A stretch of DNA of 64,000 nt from Acinetobacter calcoaceticus ANC 3811 (GTDB taxonomy: Bacteria; Pseudomonadota; Gammaproteobacteria; Pseudomonadales; Moraxellaceae). The translations under genes were made by a program, and so were the position numbers. Each line of letters starts with the position of its first letter. Position 1 is the stretch's first letter. Of the stretch, positions 18,274-28,076 are shown piece by piece. The stretch spans positions 3,094,733 through 3,158,732 of the forward strand of contig NZ_KB976986.1 of NCBI RefSeq assembly GCF_000399665.1, read 5' to 3'. The notes beneath the pieces were generated by a model, which saw only the letters and a list, made by a program, of their open reading frames with translations, did no database searches and was not told the origin of the DNA.

Positions 18274-18789
18274 TTAAGTCAAATGGATAATAATTAGTGT
18301 ACAAAGAGCAGCCCATACACCGGCAATAATATCGTCAAGCATAATACCAAAACCACCATGTACTTGACGATCAATAACACGGATAGGCCAAGGTTTCCAA
18401 ACATCGAAAATTCGAAATAATATGAAGCCGACGATCACCCACATCCAGTTCATTTGTTGTAAATAAATGAGAGGAAGAAAGGTTATAGATTGCCCTGCAA
18501 ATTCATCCCACACAATTCGACCATCATCGTGTACATCTATGACTTTTGCTGTTTGTCCACAAATATAGATTCCGACCAAGGACATGATAATCATCGCGAT
18601 TAAGCTTAAGTTAAATCCAAGCGATATCCAGATCGGAACGAAGAGTAGGGCAAAAGCAGAGCCAAAAGTACCAGGGGCTTTAGGTGCGAGACCAGATCCG
18701 AAACCAACTCCACAGAAAACGATGCAGCGGTTGAACCAAGACATGTCTTTAAAATGAATCGGCGGCTTATGCAAAGTGTTGGTATCCAT
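18274..18789 (-). CDS. pgpA: Phosphatidylglycerophosphatase A
   Basis: Removes phosphate from phosphatidylglycerophosphate in phospholipid synthesis at the inner membrane. Motifs are GFGSGLAPKAPGTFGS near the N terminus and RIVWDEFAGQ in the middle, with several hydrophobic segments. I start it at the ATG at 18789 (about 171 residues), which overlaps the end of thiL by 23 bp. The longer frame begins at a TTG deeper inside thiL. A third possible ATG lies at 18744. None has a clear Shine-Dalgarno, so coupling to thiL is likely. Confidence 0.9.
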   Translation of the reverse strand: MDTNTLHKPPIHFKDMSWFNRCIVFCGVGFGSGLAPKAPGTFGSAFALLFVPIWISLGFNLSLIAMIIMSLVGIYICGQTAKVIDVHDDGRIVWDEFAGQSITFLPLIYLQQMNWMWVIVGFILFRIFDVWKPWPIRVIDRQVHGGFGIMLDDIIAGVWAALCTLIIIHLT

Positions 18790-19684
18790 GAATTTGCAAT
18801 GGGTAATCTGAACCCAAATGCTCAAAAGTTAGTTGTGTTTGCTCAACGATCTGTCCGATCATTGTAATCTTAATGTCTAGTTGTTTTTGCAAAAGTTTTT
18901 CATAATTTTGCGGTGTTATTGTAAAACATAATTCGTAGTCATCACCGCCAGCTAGCGCATATTGCCACCGCTGCTGTTCTGGTAGTTCTTCTAGCGTTGA
19001 ATCAATCGGCAACTTTTCTAAAAATAACCGAGCACCGACGTGTGAGGCTTTTAAAATATGACCTAAATCTTGGGCTAATCCATCAGAAACATCAATCATG
19101 CTAGAAGCGAGACCCTTCAGCTGTTGTCCAAGCTGACAGCGTGGTGTTGGGTAGTCTAGTCTTTTTTGTAATGGATGACCTAGGTGTTGTAAACCATAAG
19201 CTGCATCTCCAACTTGACCGCTCACGCAAACATAGTCACCGACTTTTGCGCCCGAACGTAACACAGCTTGTCCGTTTTCAATCCAGCCCATAGCTGTGAC
19301 CGTAATGGTGAGATGTGGACCTTGAGTTGTATCTCCACCAATGAGAGCAACACCAAATTGATTACAGCAGTCATGGATACCCTGACTGAATCCTTCGAGC
19401 CATTCATGGTCAATGGTAGGTAGGCTTAACGCAAGTAAAATACTATGAGGTTTAGCACCCATGGCAGCGATATCTGAAAGATTTACAGCCACACTTTTCC
19501 AACCAATTGCATGGGGAGAGGTATCAAGAGGAAAGTGACGACCAGCAACGAGTGTATCTGCACAGATCACCAATTGTTGATTTTGAGGAGGGGTAACTAA
19601 GGCTGAGTCATCTCCAATACCTAAGGTGACATCTGTATAAGATTGTCTGTTAAAGTATTGGTCAATAATAGAAAACTCAGCCAT
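18767..19684 (-). CDS. thiL: Thiamine-monophosphate kinase
   Basis: Phosphorylates thiamine monophosphate to the active diphosphate. Starting at the ATG at 19684 gives about 305 residues (MAEFSIIDQYF...) and leaves a 16-bp gap after nusB. The longer frame starts on a non-ATG inside nusB. Key motifs are LGIGDDSALV, GGDTTQGPHLTITVTAMG and DVSDGLAQDLGHI, typical of the AIR-synthase-like ATP fold. The ribB-ribH-nusB-thiL-pgpA order is common in gammaproteobacteria. Confidence 0.95.
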   Translation of the reverse strand: MAEFSIIDQYFNRQSYTDVTLGIGDDSALVTPPQNQQLVICADTLVAGRHFPLDTSPHAIGWKSVAVNLSDIAAMGAKPHSILLALSLPTIDHEWLEGFSQGIHDCCNQFGVALIGGDTTQGPHLTITVTAMGWIENGQAVLRSGAKVGDYVCVSGQVGDAAYGLQHLGHPLQKRLDYPTPRCQLGQQLKGLASSMIDVSDGLAQDLGHILKASHVGARLFLEKLPIDSTLEELPEQQRWQYALAGGDDYELCFTITPQNYEKLLQKQLDIKITMIGQIVEQTQLTFEHLGSDYPLQIHGYQHFA

Positions 19685-19700
19685 ATCAACTTCAAACCTA

Positions 19701-20150
19701 TTAGTTTGCTTGTTGTTTTTCAGCACTACGTAGTGTTGAACTTAAACGATCTAAAACGCCATTAATGTATTTATGGCTATCTGCTCCACCAAAATGTTTG
19801 GCGAGTTCAATGGCTTCATCAAGAACTACACGATAAGGTACTTCTAAATGATCACGTAACTCATAAGCACCTAAACGTAAGGTTGCGAGCTCAACACCAT
19901 CAAGTGCATTAAGTTCACGGTCAAGTACCGGAATGAGTAATGCATCAAGATCGTCGCGCAGTGCAATCACTTGCGTTAATAGTTCGTGATAGTAATTTAA
20001 GTCTACCTTGTGCATCGCATTTTCAGCACGGGTACGTGCTTCAATTTCATGTACAGGGTTGTGACTCATTTGCCACTCATAAATACCTTGTACAGCAAAA
20101 CGACGTGCTTTGCGTTTTGCTGCATAAACGGCTTGCAGTGTTTGAGACAT
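19701..20150 (-). CDS. nusB: Transcription antitermination factor NusB
   Basis: Binds boxA RNA together with NusE (S10) for rRNA antitermination. The 149-residue all-helical protein has the family [12 protein letters not shown] start, [17 protein letters not shown], and the C-terminal [26 protein letters not shown] motif. It lies 3 bp after ribH in the same direction, in the usual ribH-nusB order. Confidence 0.95.
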   Translation of the reverse strand: MSQTLQAVYAAKRKARRFAVQGIYEWQMSHNPVHEIEARTRAENAMHKVDLNYYHELLTQVIALRDDLDALLIPVLDRELNALDGVELATLRLGAYELRDHLEVPYRVVLDEAIELAKHFGGADSHKYINGVLDRLSSTLRSAEKQQAN

Positions 20151-20153
20151 GCT

Positions 20154-20624
20154 TTAAATTGCCTTTAATAAATTAACCATTTCAATTGCAGTTAAAGCAG
20201 CTTCGCTACCTTTATTACCTGCTTTTGTACCTGAACGTTCGATGGCTTGCTCGATGCTATCAGTAGTTAATACACCATTGATGACAGGCAAGCTGCTTTC
20301 TAACGCCACTACACCTAAACCTTTTGCACATTCACCAGCAACGAAGTCAAAGTGTGGTGTGCTACCACGAATAACTGCGCCAAGTGCGATGATTGCATCA
20401 AACTGGTTTGATGTAGCTAATTTTTTAGCAACAATCGGGAGTTCCCATGCGCCAGGAGCATGAATAACAGTAATGTTATCTTCATTTACACCATGACGTT
20501 TTAATGTGTCGATTGCACCATCCAATAAGTGTTCAACAACAAAACTGTTGAAACGACCCACTAAAATCGCATAACGACCTTCGCTTGCGAGATGTAATAA
20601 ACCTTCAATACGGCGAATTGCCAT
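20154..20624 (-). CDS. ribH: 6,7-dimethyl-8-ribityllumazine synthase
   Basis: Condenses the ribityl pyrimidine with DHBP from RibB to make the lumazine precursor of riboflavin. The 156 residues contain [38 protein letters not shown] and [16 protein letters not shown], all family hallmarks. Lumazine synthase forms icosahedral or pentameric shells. It is encoded 11 bp after ribB. Confidence 0.96.
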   Translation of the reverse strand: MAIRRIEGLLHLASEGRYAILVGRFNSFVVEHLLDGAIDTLKRHGVNEDNITVIHAPGAWELPIVAKKLATSNQFDAIIALGAVIRGSTPHFDFVAGECAKGLGVVALESSLPVINGVLTTDSIEQAIERSGTKAGNKGSEAALTAIEMVNLLKAI

Positions 20625-20635
20625 AGCAACCTCGA

Positions 20636-21757
20636 TTATTTCGTTGTGATTTGATCAGCAGTGATATATTCCACTACTTCTAAATTAAAGCCAGATAAAG
20701 CATTGAAACGTAATGGTGAGCTAAGAAGCTTCATTTTTTCAACACCTAAGTCACGCAAAATTTGAGCACCAACACCAATCGTTTGATATTGATGTGAAAG
20801 TGCTGCATTGGATTTCACCGGTTTTGGCTTATTTAAATCATCCAACGCTGGTCCCAAGTCTTGCAAATGATCTTGCCCGATCCAGACTAAAACACCGCGA
20901 TCACTCGCTGCAATTGTCTGTAGTGCACGGTCTAGATTCCATGCAGGTTCACCATCAGCTTTATTTAGCTTAAGTAAATCGCGAATTGGACTGAAACCAT
21001 GTACACGTACTGTTGTAACACCTTCTTTTGGCTCACCTTTGACTAAAGCCAAATGGATGTCCGGGTTACCAATCTCACGATAACGATAGAGTTCAAATGA
21101 ACCATATTCTGTTTGAATGGTTTTTTGATCCAGACGTTCAACCGTTTGCTCATTGGTCATGCGGTAGTGAATCAAGTCCGCGATTGTACCAATTTTTAAG
21201 CCATGCTTCTCGGCAAAAATTTCTAAATCTGCACGGCGTGCCATTGTGCCATCTTCATTGATGATTTCACAAATGACAGAAGCGGGTTCAAGACCTGCTA
21301 AGCGTGTTAAATCACAGCCCGCTTCAGTGTGACCTGCACGATGCAGAACACCACCTGGTTGAGCCATTAACGGGAAAATATGACCCGGTTGTACAATATC
21401 ACTTGGCTTTGCATGCGCTGCGACAGCAGCTTGAATTGTATGTGCACGCTCTGCTGCTGAAATACCAGTCGTAATACCTTCAGCGGCTTCGATTGATAAG
21501 GTAAAGTTTGTACTGTGCTGAGCACCGTTTTGGTCAACCATCAACGGCAGGTTTAACTGCTTACAGCGTTCACGGCTTAACGTTAGGCAAACTAGACCAC
21601 GTGCATGGGTAATCATGAAGTTAATATCTTCAGGACGAACATGCGTTGCTGCAATGACAAGATCACCTTCATTTTCGCGATCTTCGTCATCCATCAAGAT
21701 AACCATTTTGCCTGCACGAATATCGGCGACAAGATCTTCAACACGACTCAGCGGCAT
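20636..21757 (-). CDS. ribB: 3,4-dihydroxy-2-butanone-4-phosphate synthase with degenerate GTP cyclohydrolase II-like domain
   Basis: Residues 1 to about 200 form the DHBP synthase domain ([33 protein letters not shown] motifs). The remaining about 170 residues resemble GTP cyclohydrolase II but lack the zinc cysteine cluster and the catalytic motif, so this is the RibBX type and does not open GTP. A separate ribA should exist elsewhere (inference). No FMN riboswitch was seen in the 240 bp upstream. It heads the ribB-ribH-nusB-thiL-pgpA run. Confidence 0.93.
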   Translation of the reverse strand: MPLSRVEDLVADIRAGKMVILMDDEDRENEGDLVIAATHVRPEDINFMITHARGLVCLTLSRERCKQLNLPLMVDQNGAQHSTNFTLSIEAAEGITTGISAAERAHTIQAAVAAHAKPSDIVQPGHIFPLMAQPGGVLHRAGHTEAGCDLTRLAGLEPASVICEIINEDGTMARRADLEIFAEKHGLKIGTIADLIHYRMTNEQTVERLDQKTIQTEYGSFELYRYREIGNPDIHLALVKGEPKEGVTTVRVHGFSPIRDLLKLNKADGEPAWNLDRALQTIAASDRGVLVWIGQDHLQDLGPALDDLNKPKPVKSNAALSHQYQTIGVGAQILRDLGVEKMKLLSSPLRFNALSGFNLEVVEYITADQITTK

Positions 21758-21954
21758 TCGCTTTCACCTTTTTTTGTCGTTAGACAATTTCTATTTAATA
21801 AATTTTGCATAGTTTACGCTGTTTAGAGAATTTTGCCTATGATTCTGATTTATCCAAATTTGTGACACTTAAGAATAGATCCAGCTTTATTTATACAAAT
21901 AAATCATAAGAAAGTGGAATAATTTAAAATAAAAGTCATGAATTTAAATAAAAA

Positions 21955-21976
21955 AAACCTAGCCAAAAGGCTAGGT
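21955..21976 (-). terminator. Terminator after the Smp/YtjB-like gene
   Basis: AACCTAGCC and GGCTAGGTT pair around AAAA; on the minus strand a T8 run follows (plus-strand AAAAAAA). Confidence 0.88.
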
Positions 21977-21997
21977 TCTGATGTGCGCACTTACTTT

Positions 21998-23305
21998 TTA
22001 TGAAGCTGCACTACTTGGGCTATCATTTTGTGGGATTGATTTTTTCCCCATCAAAATTTCAGTTCGGATATTTTGAGCAAGTTCAGCACACTCTGCATTC
22101 ATGCCATTAATCATAAAGGCATGACGAGTCATGACATTACTTGGGTTTGGCATTGCAACAAGTTGATAGCTGTCTTGAATAGCCTTGAGTTGATCATTCT
22201 CAAGATATAAAGCAGATTCTTTTGCATGAAGGTGCTGTGCTAAACGTTGAGCAGCTTCTTTCGCATCAATTTGCATGGCTTCTACAGCATTACAAGTTGC
22301 ACTACGAGTTTGCAAAGCAAAGCGTTTATCTTCGCGGTAACGTTTATATAAAACGTCAGAAAGCAACTGGAATACGGTTCCAATCATGAGTAAACACTCT
22401 ACAGCGTGTGTATGCGAGGTTGAAATCGCAAGTGTAGCGCCGTCAGCATTAAACTCATTTACGACTTCAATATCCGCTAACTTTAACTGGTAATGTTTCA
22501 CGCATAACTCAATACTCTTGTTTAAAAAGAGCTGACAGAGTTTAAAGTACGGAACAGATACCGATTGGTTAACACTGCTTAATAACTGTTTAGGGTCATA
22601 AAACTGAATATTGAGTGCCAACATATGTTGGTCAGCTGAATCTGCGGTTTTCTCTGGCTGTGGACGAGCCGCTGGTTTACCTTTGGCTTGTTGCTGAGCT
22701 TGAGCAACCAACGTTACTGTATTTTGTTTTTCTAGAGCCAATGCCTGAGTTAACTGCTGAATTTCATGTTTTAAGCGGTTTTCTTCGTTAATGCGTGCCA
22801 AGTATTCGCTACGGGTCGGACGAGCAATCGCGCGATAGGCAAGCCACAATAAAACATGCAAAAACAGAGAAGCTAAAATTGCTAGCCATTGAGTACGCAG
22901 AATTTCACCAATACTTGGCTGAATAAGCGTAATTTCAATAGAGCCCACTTTCTTTTCGTTTTGCAGAGCATCGCGAGCAAAAATCTCACCTTGGCGAGTT
23001 TTTGAAATTCCGCTTGTTGCCAGCACTTGTTTATTGGCATCAAGAATGCGAATAGACGCAACGCTTGGATTGGTCGCATAGCGATTAGCAATCAGAGCTA
23101 AAGATACCGTATTTGCCGGTTCTAGCTCGGATAAGCTGTCTGCAACGAGCTGACTGGTCATGAGCTGACCTTGACTCGCACGGTTTTCATTGAGCTGGTG
23201 TGTCGTTGCAATCACCAATAAAAAGGTATGCAATGCAAAACTAACGATCAGTAGGCTAGCAAATAGCCCTTGTCTAGGCGCAATCAAGTTAAACTTCCAA
23301 GGCAA
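21998..23305 (-). CDS. Membrane protein, Smp/YtjB (AhpA)-like, divergent from serB
   Basis: A 435-residue protein with a transmembrane segment near residues 15-35, a roughly 100-residue periplasmic domain with a cache-like SIRILDANKQVLATSG stretch, a second membrane segment near 140-160, then a coiled coil rich in E/Q/K and a C-terminal cytosolic domain. The N-terminal half and the position back-to-back with serB match Smp/YtjB of enterobacteria. The cytosolic half is longer than in E. coli and I do not recognise it. Function unknown; an envelope-sensing role is a guess. Confidence 0.6.
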   Translation of the reverse strand: MPWKFNLIAPRQGLFASLLIVSFALHTFLLVIATTHQLNENRASQGQLMTSQLVADSLSELEPANTVSLALIANRYATNPSVASIRILDANKQVLATSGISKTRQGEIFARDALQNEKKVGSIEITLIQPSIGEILRTQWLAILASLFLHVLLWLAYRAIARPTRSEYLARINEENRLKHEIQQLTQALALEKQNTVTLVAQAQQQAKGKPAARPQPEKTADSADQHMLALNIQFYDPKQLLSSVNQSVSVPYFKLCQLFLNKSIELCVKHYQLKLADIEVVNEFNADGATLAISTSHTHAVECLLMIGTVFQLLSDVLYKRYREDKRFALQTRSATCNAVEAMQIDAKEAAQRLAQHLHAKESALYLENDQLKAIQDSYQLVAMPNPSNVMTRHAFMINGMNAECAELAQNIRTEILMGKKSIPQNDSPSSAAS

Positions 23306-23364
23306 TTATATTGAAATTCGATTATGATTCTTACAATAGTTGTCACTCAGACTAGAGTCAATTC

Positions 23365-24588
23365 ATGCGAGAAATCATTCTTATATCCTTTTTAGGACCA
23401 GACCAACCAAACCAGTTTACCCGATTAATGCAAGTACTATCCGTACATTCATTGCAAATACTGGATGTAGGTCAGGCTGTTATTCATAATCAACTCACAT
23501 TGGGCATTGTAGTCGCGTCAGATAATGAAACTGCGACCGCATTGGCAATGAAAGAAATTCTGATTTTAGCACATGATATTGGCTTAACAGTGCGCTTTAA
23601 ACCAATCACAGGCGCAGAATACGATCAATGGGTAACTGAAGGTGGTCGTACTCGTTATATCGTCACGGCTTTAGCGCCTGAACTCACTGCTGCCCACTTA
23701 CAAGCAGTTACACAAATTGTGTCTAGCCAAGGCTTTAACATTGAAACTGTTACCCGTTTATCGGGCCGTGTCGACTTTGAAAAGGATAGCGCATTCCCAC
23801 GTCGTGCATGTGTACAGTTTGGTTTAAGTAGTGGCCCAACTTTAGATGCGCAAGCCATGCGTGCTGCCTGTTTACGTCTTTCAAGCGAATTAAATATTGA
23901 TGTTGCTGTTCAAGAAGACAATGCTTATCGACGTAACCGCCGTTTAGTTTGTTTCGATATGGACTCAACACTCATTGAACAAGAAGTGATTGATGAGTTA
24001 GCGATTGAAGCAGGGGTAGGCGCACAAGTTGCTGAAATTACTGAAAGAGCGATGCAAGGTGAACTTGATTTCCAGCAAAGCTTCCGTGCTCGTGTTGCAT
24101 TATTAAAAGGGCTTGATGCTGCTGTTTTACCTAAAATTGCAGAGCGTTTAACCATTACTGAAGGTGCAGAGCGTCTTATCTCAACCTTAAAAGCACTGGG
24201 TTATAAAACGGCAATTTTATCTGGTGGATTCCAGTATTTTGCTGAATATCTACAAGGTAAACTTGGTATTGATGAAGTTCATGCCAACATTTTAGATGTG
24301 CAAGACGGTTTCGTAACAGGTGAAGTGAAAGGCGCAATTGTTGATGGCGCTCGTAAAGCTGAGTTATTACGCGAACTTGCAAATAAAATGGGTATTTCTC
24401 TAGAGCAAGCAATGGCAGTAGGCGATGGCGCAAACGATTTGCCAATGCTTGCGATTGCAGGGCTTGGTGTAGCTTATCGCGCTAAACCTTTAGTTCGTCA
24501 AAATGCAAATCAGGCTATTTCAAGCGTTGGCTTGGATGGGGTACTGTATTTACTTGGTATGCATGACAAAGATTTAAACCGTGCTTAA
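23365..24588 (+). CDS. serB: Phosphoserine phosphatase, long form with ACT domains
   Basis: Last step of serine synthesis. The 407 residues are longer than the E. coli enzyme because the N-terminal about 185 residues contain two ACT-like regulatory domains (MREIILISFLGPDQPNQF and ARYIVTALAPELTAAHL types). The HAD phosphatase domain follows with nucleophile D198 in DMDST, the SGGFQYFA motif and GDGANDLPML. ACT domains usually bind serine for feedback (family knowledge). It is divergent from the membrane protein upstream. Confidence 0.95.
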   Translation: MREIILISFLGPDQPNQFTRLMQVLSVHSLQILDVGQAVIHNQLTLGIVVASDNETATALAMKEILILAHDIGLTVRFKPITGAEYDQWVTEGGRTRYIVTALAPELTAAHLQAVTQIVSSQGFNIETVTRLSGRVDFEKDSAFPRRACVQFGLSSGPTLDAQAMRAACLRLSSELNIDVAVQEDNAYRRNRRLVCFDMDSTLIEQEVIDELAIEAGVGAQVAEITERAMQGELDFQQSFRARVALLKGLDAAVLPKIAERLTITEGAERLISTLKALGYKTAILSGGFQYFAEYLQGKLGIDEVHANILDVQDGFVTGEVKGAIVDGARKAELLRELANKMGISLEQAMAVGDGANDLPMLAIAGLGVAYRAKPLVRQNANQAISSVGLDGVLYLLGMHDKDLNRA

Positions 24589-24606
24589 TCTATAAGGCTA
24601 AGCTTT

Positions 24607-24637
24607 AAGCGCTACTTCAGAGTAGCGCTTTTTTTAT
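24607..24637 (+). terminator. serB terminator
   Basis: AAGCGCTACT and AGTAGCGCTT pair around TCAG and are followed by T7. Confidence 0.92.
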
Positions 24638-24997
24638 GCAGAATAGTTATAAAATCAAGGGTGTTATGCTCAAATCATGCACAGAAAAAAGGCAATAAAA
24701 AAATCTGAAAAAAACTTATTTTGGCCCTTAAAAACAGCATATTTTTTTGTAATGACACGCCAGAATTGATGCCATATAGGGAATCGAACTTTTTTAATTT
24801 TACAAAAATGTAATGACAAAAGAATGTTGCGACAAAGTATGTCGCATTAAGAAAAAACGGGTCTTTTTTTCTAAAAAAAAACATCCATAATGCATCCTAA
24901 GCTTCAACACAAATTATGAATTAAAGTTGTTTTTGGAATGAGGTCGGGTTTTTAAGACCGAATCTTTTTAGACGTTTTCATTAAGACGGAGGTTTCT
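24638..24997. promoter_or_regulatory. 360-bp gene-free leader with repeats and small hairpins
   Basis: No convincing gene. It holds two copies of TGTAATGACA (24748-24757 and 24809-24818), a TGCGACA/TGTCGCA hairpin (24828-24834 with 24840-24846), and GGTC/GACC (24942-24945 with 24956-24959) followed by a short T run about 30 bp before the next gene. These could be operators or an attenuator for that gene; nothing ties them to a known regulator. Confidence 0.35.
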
Positions 24998-25333
24998 ATG
25001 GTAACAGCGAATTTTGCCGCTATCGCCGGATTCAGCTTGATCGCTGTCGCGCTTGTTGCTGTTTTCTTTTCTCCTTACCGTCGTTGGCTTGGTTTTATGC
25101 TTGCAGGGATGTTCTTTTGGGGGCTATTGGAAGTGGTCCGTTTTGGAGTTCAAGTCACTTTTGAAATGCCAGTCACATATAGTTATTTAACTGCACTAAG
25201 TCTAGCGATGGTAATGGTTACATTTGTTTTGTTACGTGAGGATAAACAGGCACAAAAGGCGTTGGCAAATCGCCAATATATAGAACACACGCCAGTATAT
25301 GAAGATGATCAGCAGCAATGTTCTAGCCGATAA
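24998..25333 (+). CDS. Small inner-membrane protein of unknown function
   Basis: The 111-residue protein has three hydrophobic segments (about residues 5-25, 29-48 and 61-81) and a hydrophilic C-terminal tail. The ATG follows a strong GGAGG. I do not recognise the family. It is flanked by terminators, so it is monocistronic, and it has an unusually long leader region. Confidence 0.75.
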   Translation: MVTANFAAIAGFSLIAVALVAVFFSPYRRWLGFMLAGMFFWGLLEVVRFGVQVTFEMPVTYSYLTALSLAMVMVTFVLLREDKQAQKALANRQYIEHTPVYEDDQQQCSSR

Positions 25334-25357
25334 TTAAATTGTTATCTAACGGTAAAG

Positions 25358-25382
25358 AGGTATGCACAGCATGCCTTTTTTT
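25358..25382 (+). terminator. Terminator of the small membrane protein gene
   Basis: AGGTATGC and GCATGCCT pair around ACA (one T-G pair), followed by T7. Confidence 0.85.
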
Positions 25383-25579
25383 ATTTACGAAACGTGATTT
25401 TTATTATACAAAGCATTTATTAAAAAATAGCCAGTTATGCTAGGATATACGCGTCTGTTGACGTTTCATCTAGATTGCGTTGCCAGCTAAAAATTATCAG
25501 TTGATGCACAAAACACAAGCAATGGTATGTCCTTGCCGAGTTTTGCTATACAGTTTTCATAAAAATACAATAGGCGTGA

Positions 25580-26065
25580 ATGTTCATGAAACTTTCTTCT
25601 ATACCTGTAGTCAAATTACCTCTCGTTGATGTCAGTACAGACCCGTTAGATTTATTGGTAGCAGGTTTAGTGCTGCGTATGAAGCAATTGGCACGTACTA
25701 GCCCTAAGTTTATTGAATTGATTCATGACCGCGCTTTCCGTATTCAAATTGGTACGGATTTAGGTGTTGCACGTCAGATCATTATTAATAATGGACAGAT
25801 CGATACTGTTGCAGGTGCAGCTGAAAAAGCTGACTTTATCTTGCAGTTTGCAGATAGTGAGCAGGGTGTAAAAACTTTGATTAAAGGTGACCCAACAGCA
25901 TTTATGACCGGTATGCAAAACGGCAGTATTAAAATGGAAGGAGACTTCAGCCTACTCGTTTGGTTTAACCAAGTGGCTAGACTCATTCCACCTAAGTTGC
26001 CAAAACCAGTTAAAGATAAAGTACGTCAGGCGCGTGCTTTTATTAAAGAGAAAACTGGTCGTTAA
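25580..26065 (+). CDS. SCP2 sterol-binding domain protein
   Basis: The 161-residue protein has the SCP2 fold pattern: a hydrophobic VLRMKQLARTSPKFIELI helix, then IQIGTDLGVARQIIINNG, then ADFILQF... LIKGDPTAFMTGMQNGSIKMEGDFSLL. Bacterial relatives include UbiT and UbiJ-like lipid-binding accessory factors of ubiquinone synthesis. No ubiU or ubiV is nearby, so a UbiT role is not supported by context. The start may be the ATG at 25580 or 25586; neither has a clear ribosome-binding site. Confidence 0.85.
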   Translation: MFMKLSSIPVVKLPLVDVSTDPLDLLVAGLVLRMKQLARTSPKFIELIHDRAFRIQIGTDLGVARQIIINNGQIDTVAGAAEKADFILQFADSEQGVKTLIKGDPTAFMTGMQNGSIKMEGDFSLLVWFNQVARLIPPKLPKPVKDKVRQARAFIKEKTGR

Positions 26066-26076
26066 TCACCAGATAT

Positions 26077-26105
26077 AAAAAAACTCCCATTTGGGAGTTT
26101 TTTTA
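26077..26105. terminator. Bidirectional terminator between SCP2 gene and dtd
   Basis: AAACTCCCA and TGGGAGTTT pair, flanked by A-rich left and T-rich right sides, so it can serve both converging genes. Confidence 0.88.
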
Positions 26106-26108
26106 TAT

Positions 26109-26552
26109 CTACGCTTCGACTTCTAGATTGAACGTCACAGGGCCATCATTAATGAGATGAACCTTCATATCGGCTGCAAAGATACCAGTTTGAACTTTTT
26201 CAAATTGTGAATGTGTATATTCAACTAACTGTTCATATAACGCTTTGGCATCTGCTGGTGGCATGGCTGGACCAAAATCTGGACGTAAACCTTTTTGCGT
26301 TTGAGCCATCAGGGTAAATTGTGAAACAAGCAGGATTCCACCATGTGCTTGAGAGACATTCCAGCCCATTTTGCCTTGTTCGTCATCAAAAATACGATAT
26401 TTCAAAATCTTATCAATAAGCTTTTGGCCCATTGCTAAAGTGTCATCACGGCCGAGGCCTAAAAAAACCAGTAGTCCGTGTTGGATTTCACCAGTCGTCT
26501 CACCGTCAACCACCACTTTGGCTTCAAGAACTCGTTGTATTAAAGCGCGCAT
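26109..26552 (-). CDS. dtd: D-aminoacyl-tRNA deacylase
   Basis: Removes D-amino acids (and glycine mischarged on tRNA-Ala) from tRNA. The start is set at the ATG at 26552 (MRALIQRV...), giving 147 residues, the usual length; seven residues upstream in the frame have no family match. Motifs SQFTLMAQTQKGLRPDF and the cross-subunit Gly-cisPro-type VTFNLE C terminus identify DTD. Confidence 0.95.
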   Translation of the reverse strand: MRALIQRVLEAKVVVDGETTGEIQHGLLVFLGLGRDDTLAMGQKLIDKILKYRIFDDEQGKMGWNVSQAHGGILLVSQFTLMAQTQKGLRPDFGPAMPPADAKALYEQLVEYTHSQFEKVQTGIFAADMKVHLINDGPVTFNLEVEA

Positions 26553-26720
26553 AGTTAAAGCAAATTTCTGCAATTAATTGAATTAGTTTAGTTTAGCAGA
26601 ATTTAAATTAAATGATTTTTAAAAGGAAATTTCATGGAATTGCAACAATGGTCTAAAAGCTCGCAATTGATTTATAAAAATATGCTTTAATGCTAAGAAG
26701 CAAGCGAATAATCATTGACT

Positions 26721-27935
26721 ATGTCTCCAATTATCCATTCTTTACTAGATACAGACTTGTACAAATTTACGATGTTACAAGTGGTTTTGCATAAATTCCC
26801 GCAAACCCATAGTGTCTATCATTTCCGCTGTAGAAATTTAGAAGACACAGTCTATCCACTAGTAGATATTCTGGATGATTTAAACGAGCAACTCGACTAC
26901 TTATGTAGCCTTAAATATAAAGAAGACGAGCTTCAATATTTGCGTAAATTACGCTTTATAAAAAGTGACTTTGTTGATTATTTAGAACTATTTCAACTGA
27001 AACGACGCTTTATTCAGGCAAGCATCGATGCTGAAGGTCGTTTGGATATTCATATTGAAGGTCCGATGGTTCAAGCCATGATGTTTGAAATTTTTGTATT
27101 GGCAATTGTAAATGAACTTTATTTTAGCCGTATCAAAACTGATGAAGTATGGGTTGAAGGTAAACGCCGTTTAAAAGCCAAGCTTGAATTGATTCAGGAA
27201 TATGAAAAAACTCAAAAACCGAATGATCCGCCATTCTTAGTTTCTGATTTTGGTACACGTCGCCGTTATAGCTTCGTATGGCAAAAACATGTTGTGGCAG
27301 CCTTTCATAAAACAGTGCCAAATGTGTTTCGTGGTACAAGTAATGTCCTGCTTGCAAAAGAGTTAAACATTACCCCAATCGGCACGATGGCTCATGAATT
27401 TCTACAGGCTTTTCAGGCGCTTGATGTACGACTGCGTGATTTTCAAAAAGCGGCTTTAGAAACATGGGTACAAGAGTATCGTGGCGATTTAGGAATTGCC
27501 CTAACTGACGTCGTTGGTATGGATGCTTTCCTCCGAGATTTTGACTTGTATTTCGCGAAACTCTTTGATGGCTTACGTCATGACAGCGGTGACCCCTATG
27601 AATGGGGCGATAAGGCCTATGCACATTATCGTAAATTAAAAATTGATACCAAAACCAAGATGCTGACTTTTAGCGATGGTCTTAATTTGCCAAAAGCATG
27701 GGAATTACATCAATACTTTAAAGATCGTTTTCAGGTGAGTTTCGGTATCGGAACTAATTTGACCAATGATATGGGCCAAAAGCCGCTCAATATTGTGTTG
27801 AAATTAGTCGAATGTAATGGTCAGTCGGTTGCGAAAATCTCTGATAGTCCGGGTAAAACCATGACTGATAACGATACTTTCTTGGCTTACTTACGTCAGG
27901 TTTTTGAAATCGAAGAACTTGAAGAAGTGGTTTAA
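26721..27935 (+). CDS. pncB: Nicotinate phosphoribosyltransferase
   Basis: Makes nicotinate mononucleotide from nicotinate and PRPP in NAD salvage. The 404-residue protein starts at the ATG at 26721 ([20 protein letters not shown], the family start); a TTG two codons upstream is unlikely. The conserved [34 protein letters not shown] and [17 protein letters not shown] stretches cover the PRPP site and the phosphorylated histidine region. Confidence 0.96.
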   Translation: MSPIIHSLLDTDLYKFTMLQVVLHKFPQTHSVYHFRCRNLEDTVYPLVDILDDLNEQLDYLCSLKYKEDELQYLRKLRFIKSDFVDYLELFQLKRRFIQASIDAEGRLDIHIEGPMVQAMMFEIFVLAIVNELYFSRIKTDEVWVEGKRRLKAKLELIQEYEKTQKPNDPPFLVSDFGTRRRYSFVWQKHVVAAFHKTVPNVFRGTSNVLLAKELNITPIGTMAHEFLQAFQALDVRLRDFQKAALETWVQEYRGDLGIALTDVVGMDAFLRDFDLYFAKLFDGLRHDSGDPYEWGDKAYAHYRKLKIDTKTKMLTFSDGLNLPKAWELHQYFKDRFQVSFGIGTNLTNDMGQKPLNIVLKLVECNGQSVAKISDSPGKTMTDNDTFLAYLRQVFEIEELEEVV

Positions 27936-27985
27936 TTAAAAAATAGTCTCGCTATTTTGTATTTTTAAAAGTAAGAATGCTGATA

Positions 27986-28020
27986 TCTGATTTTCTGCTA
28001 AAGAGTTGCAGAAAATCAGA
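27986..28020 (+). other. 13-bp perfect inverted repeat after pncB
   Basis: TCTGATTTTCTGC (27986-27998) and GCAGAAAATCAGA (28008-28020) with a 9-nt loop. No T run follows on either strand, so it could be a weak terminator, a processing site or an operator for the sulfurtransferase-psd unit that begins 57 bp on. Confidence 0.6.
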
Positions 28021-28076
28021 GTTTGTTAGATATAAGCTTATGCTAATATGAAATTAAGCTGGTATAAAAAGAAACC

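Noticed and set aside
21758..21997. FMN riboswitch before ribB
   Set aside because: The conserved AGGG-rich RFN elements are absent on the minus strand.
24675..24884. 69-residue Phe-rich minus-strand ORF
   Set aside because: Composition reflects A/T runs; no ribosome-binding site and it overlaps repeats in an intergenic leader.
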